The notes beneath the pieces are model-generated. The model was not told the DNA's origin. It made no database searches and saw only the letters and a list, made by a program, of their open reading frames with translations. From Psychrobacter sp. (GTDB lineage Bacteria; Pseudomonadota; Gammaproteobacteria; Pseudomonadales; Moraxellaceae): DNA of 61,998 bases. Shown here one piece after another: positions 60,815 through 61,998 of the stretch (position 1 is the first letter of the stretch; each line of letters begins with the position of its first letter). Location: contig NZ_JAKDJE010000009.1 of the NCBI RefSeq assembly GCF_030454045.1, positions 1 through 61,998 on the forward strand, written 5' to 3'. A program made the translations under genes and the position numbers.

Positions 60815-61794
60815 TGGCTCGTAGAAAATGGGAGAATCTGACAGTAACAGATATTGAATTGGCTTGTAATATTATCGATGAAACGAAAGCAGATGATAGA
60901 CCAATTTTTGCAGACTATGCGCAGCTTTATCTTGATAGCTTAGATAGTGGTAATACAGGCACTAGACGTAAATACAAAGGCATCCTCAAAAATAAATGGA
61001 TGCCTTTTTTTGCATCTATAGCAATTGCAGACATAACACCGGCAATGGTGCGCACTGCACTCGCACAGAATGACTTTAGCAGCACTAAAACTGCTAACGA
61101 CGCACTCACGCCACTGCGCGGAGTGTTTGATTTAGCATTTATTGACGAAATTATTGAAGAGTTGCCCACTAAACGTATCCGTAATAAGAAAACTCAAAAG
61201 GATGAGCCAGATCCTTTTTTGCCTAATGAGCGTTTGGCCATACTTGATTATATGCAAAGCCATTGGACAGATGGTAAAGAGATTTGGTATCTATATTTTG
61301 TATGGCAGTTTTGGACCGGTTGTCGCCCTGGCGAATCATTGGCCATAGACTGGGCTGACATAGATATACCCAATCGACTAGCAAAAATAAGTAAGACGTT
61401 GAGCAGTGGCAAGGTGCAGCTATCAACTAAGACCAATGAAATACGTAATATCTATCTCAACGATAAGATATTGGTTGTATTGGATAGACTCAAGGTACTC
61501 ACTGGCCACCAGTCACGTCTGTTTATCAGCTTACACACCGATGAGCCATGGACACGACCAGATAAGTTGTCCGAAAAGTTTCAAGAAGTCCTACCAGTGA
61601 TCGGCGTAAGAGCTCGACCTGCTTATAATTGCCGTCATACTTATGCGACGACGATGCTCAATAGTATGATCGATGTTTCTGCAGCGGCTTATCAGATGGG
61701 CCATGACATCATCACGTTCACTAAAATCTATGCAAAGTGGATTAATACCGAGCGCATGCAGACTGAGATGATGAAGCTGGATTATGGGGACTAA
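60655..61794 (+). CDS. int: Tyrosine integrase (copy 2)
   Basis: Identical 379-aa recombinase to 29694-30833 (Arg224, Arg327, His350, Tyr359). This copy lies beside attR and the tRNA gene. Confidence 0.95.
   Translation: MAGSTGYPKGVRVRSGSVEINIPIKGEGRRYFVLPYTATPKNIAQAGKLRASLMARRKWENLTVTDIELACNIIDETKADDRPIFADYAQLYLDSLDSGNTGTRRKYKGILKNKWMPFFASIAIADITPAMVRTALAQNDFSSTKTANDALTPLRGVFDLAFIDEIIEELPTKRIRNKKTQKDEPDPFLPNERLAILDYMQSHWTDGKEIWYLYFVWQFWTGCRPGESLAIDWADIDIPNRLAKISKTLSSGKVQLSTKTNEIRNIYLNDKILVVLDRLKVLTGHQSRLFISLHTDEPWTRPDKLSEKFQEVLPVIGVRARPAYNCRHTYATTMLNSMIDVSAAAYQMGHDIITFTKIYAKWINTERMQTEMMKLDYGD
60976..61011 (+). terminator. Terminator inside integrase gene (copy 2)
   Basis: Same perfect ten-pair stem and T run as at 30015-30050. 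Confidence 0.7.
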
Positions 61795-61817
61795 CTGCCG
61801 AGGGTTACTCGGTAGTT
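61793..61817 (+). other. Hairpin at integrase stop (copy 2)
   Basis: Same ten-pair stem without T run as at 30832-30856. Confidence 0.5.
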
Positions 61818-61827
61818 GAATTATAGA

Positions 61828-61848
61828 AACTGCGACAAAACTGCGACA
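61828..61848 (+). other. Integrase arm-type sites, right arm (copy 2)
   Basis: AACTGCGACA at 61828-61837 and 61839-61848, 95 bases before the attR core. Confidence 0.75.
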
Positions 61849-61886
61849 ACAGCACCTTTAATAAATACTTATCAAATTTTAGGCAA

Positions 61887-61913
61887 TAAAAAAACCTGCC
61901 CGAAGGCAGGTTT
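61887..61913 (-). terminator. Terminator shielding prophage from tRNA transcription
   Basis: Same hairpin as at 30926-30952. Here it lies 38 bases beyond the tRNA 3' end (61951) in the direction of tRNA transcription, so it can end the tRNA transcript before it runs antisense into int. Confidence 0.8.
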
Positions 61914-61943
61914 AGTATAGGTTTGAGACAATTTATTCACTAT

Positions 61944-61977
61944 CCGAAAATGGTGGGGCTGGAGAGACTCGAACTCT
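61944..61977. other. attR: attR core (right prophage end, in tRNA 3' part)
   Basis: Third copy of the 34-base core. Here it runs on into tRNA sequence (cacaccttgcggcgcc) instead of the T-rich phage sequence that follows the other two. The phage-borne core therefore restores the 3' end of the interrupted tRNA gene. Confidence 0.92.
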
Positions 61978-61998
61978 CACACCTTGCGGCGCCAGAAC
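61951..61998 (-). tRNA. 3' part of tRNA, probably tRNA-Leu (cut by window end)
   Basis: Read on the minus strand, the sequence ends in GCCCCACCA, with encoded CCA, preceded by a T-arm GAGAG-TTCGAGT-CTCTC. Before that is a long variable arm with the stem-loop CGCC-GCAA-GGTG. A long variable arm limits the identity to Leu, Ser or Tyr, and this arm resembles tRNA-Leu. The anticodon lies beyond the window, so the isoacceptor cannot be read. This is the phage integration target. Confidence 0.8.

Larger units (their letters stand above)
30983..61943. mobile_element. Prophage copy 2 (exact tandem repeat of copy 1)
   Basis: Each gene recurs at +30961 with the same predicted protein, and the non-coding regions I compared also match base for base. 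The two copies are in direct orientation and share the core at 30983-31016. Such perfect identity means either a very recent second integration or dimer insertion, or an assembly that added a copy of excised or concatemeric phage DNA. Confidence 0.95.

Noticed and set aside
30983..61943. Copy 2 as an independent related prophage
   Set aside because: Predicted proteins and compared non-coding DNA are identical, so it is the same phage and not a relative.

Overview
The window is almost entirely one temperate phage genome present twice, head to tail. Copy 1 spans 22-30982 and copy 2 spans 30983-61943, with a constant offset of 30,961 bases. Every translated gene is identical in the two copies, and I saw no base difference wherever I compared them. 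A 34-base core (22-55, 30983-31016, 61944-61977) marks both ends and the junction. Only 21 bases of host DNA remain on the left. On the right the core continues into the body of a tRNA gene on the minus strand, very probably tRNA-Leu, cut by the window end. The arrangement is therefore a tandem double lysogen at a tRNA 3' end, or an assembly that reports one, and the middle junction has the structure of an intact attP. The moderately AT-rich DNA and the protein flavour suggest a gammaproteobacterium of the Moraxellaceae, most likely Psychrobacter; this is inference without a database search.

The phage is a small siphovirus with an HK97-type head. Copy 1 positions are given here; add 30961 for copy 2. 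The minus-strand half runs leftward from the switch. It holds a Cro-like gene (25272), a CII-type regulator, a P4-alpha-like primase, a separate helicase, a repeat-rich region that may be the replication origin (21453-21755), and a 134-aa protein in the position of a late regulator. Next come an HNH nuclease, a palindromic candidate cos site, both terminase subunits, portal, protease, capsid, connectors, a lipoprotein cassette that looks like a moron, tail genes with a programmed -1 frameshift, tape measure, tail tip, an SGNH-esterase tail fibre, a LamG-like protein, a holin-like protein and an amidase endolysin.

The plus-strand half starts with the CI/S24 repressor (25399) and a coupled 41-aa gene. 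A second operator/promoter follows, then about eleven tightly packed small genes, including a DksA/TraR zinc finger, then an excisionase-like gene and a tyrosine integrase ending next to attR. The repressor gene lies between two nearly identical operator-promoter modules in mirror orientation (39 of 40 bases match), as cI lies between OL and OR in lambda.

Regulation is unusually legible. The late region carries intrinsic terminators between many genes, which implies antitermination or graded read-through. A perfect intrinsic terminator lies inside the integrase coding sequence. The integrase arm-binding repeats flank attP almost symmetrically. A minus-strand terminator shields the prophage from the tRNA promoter.
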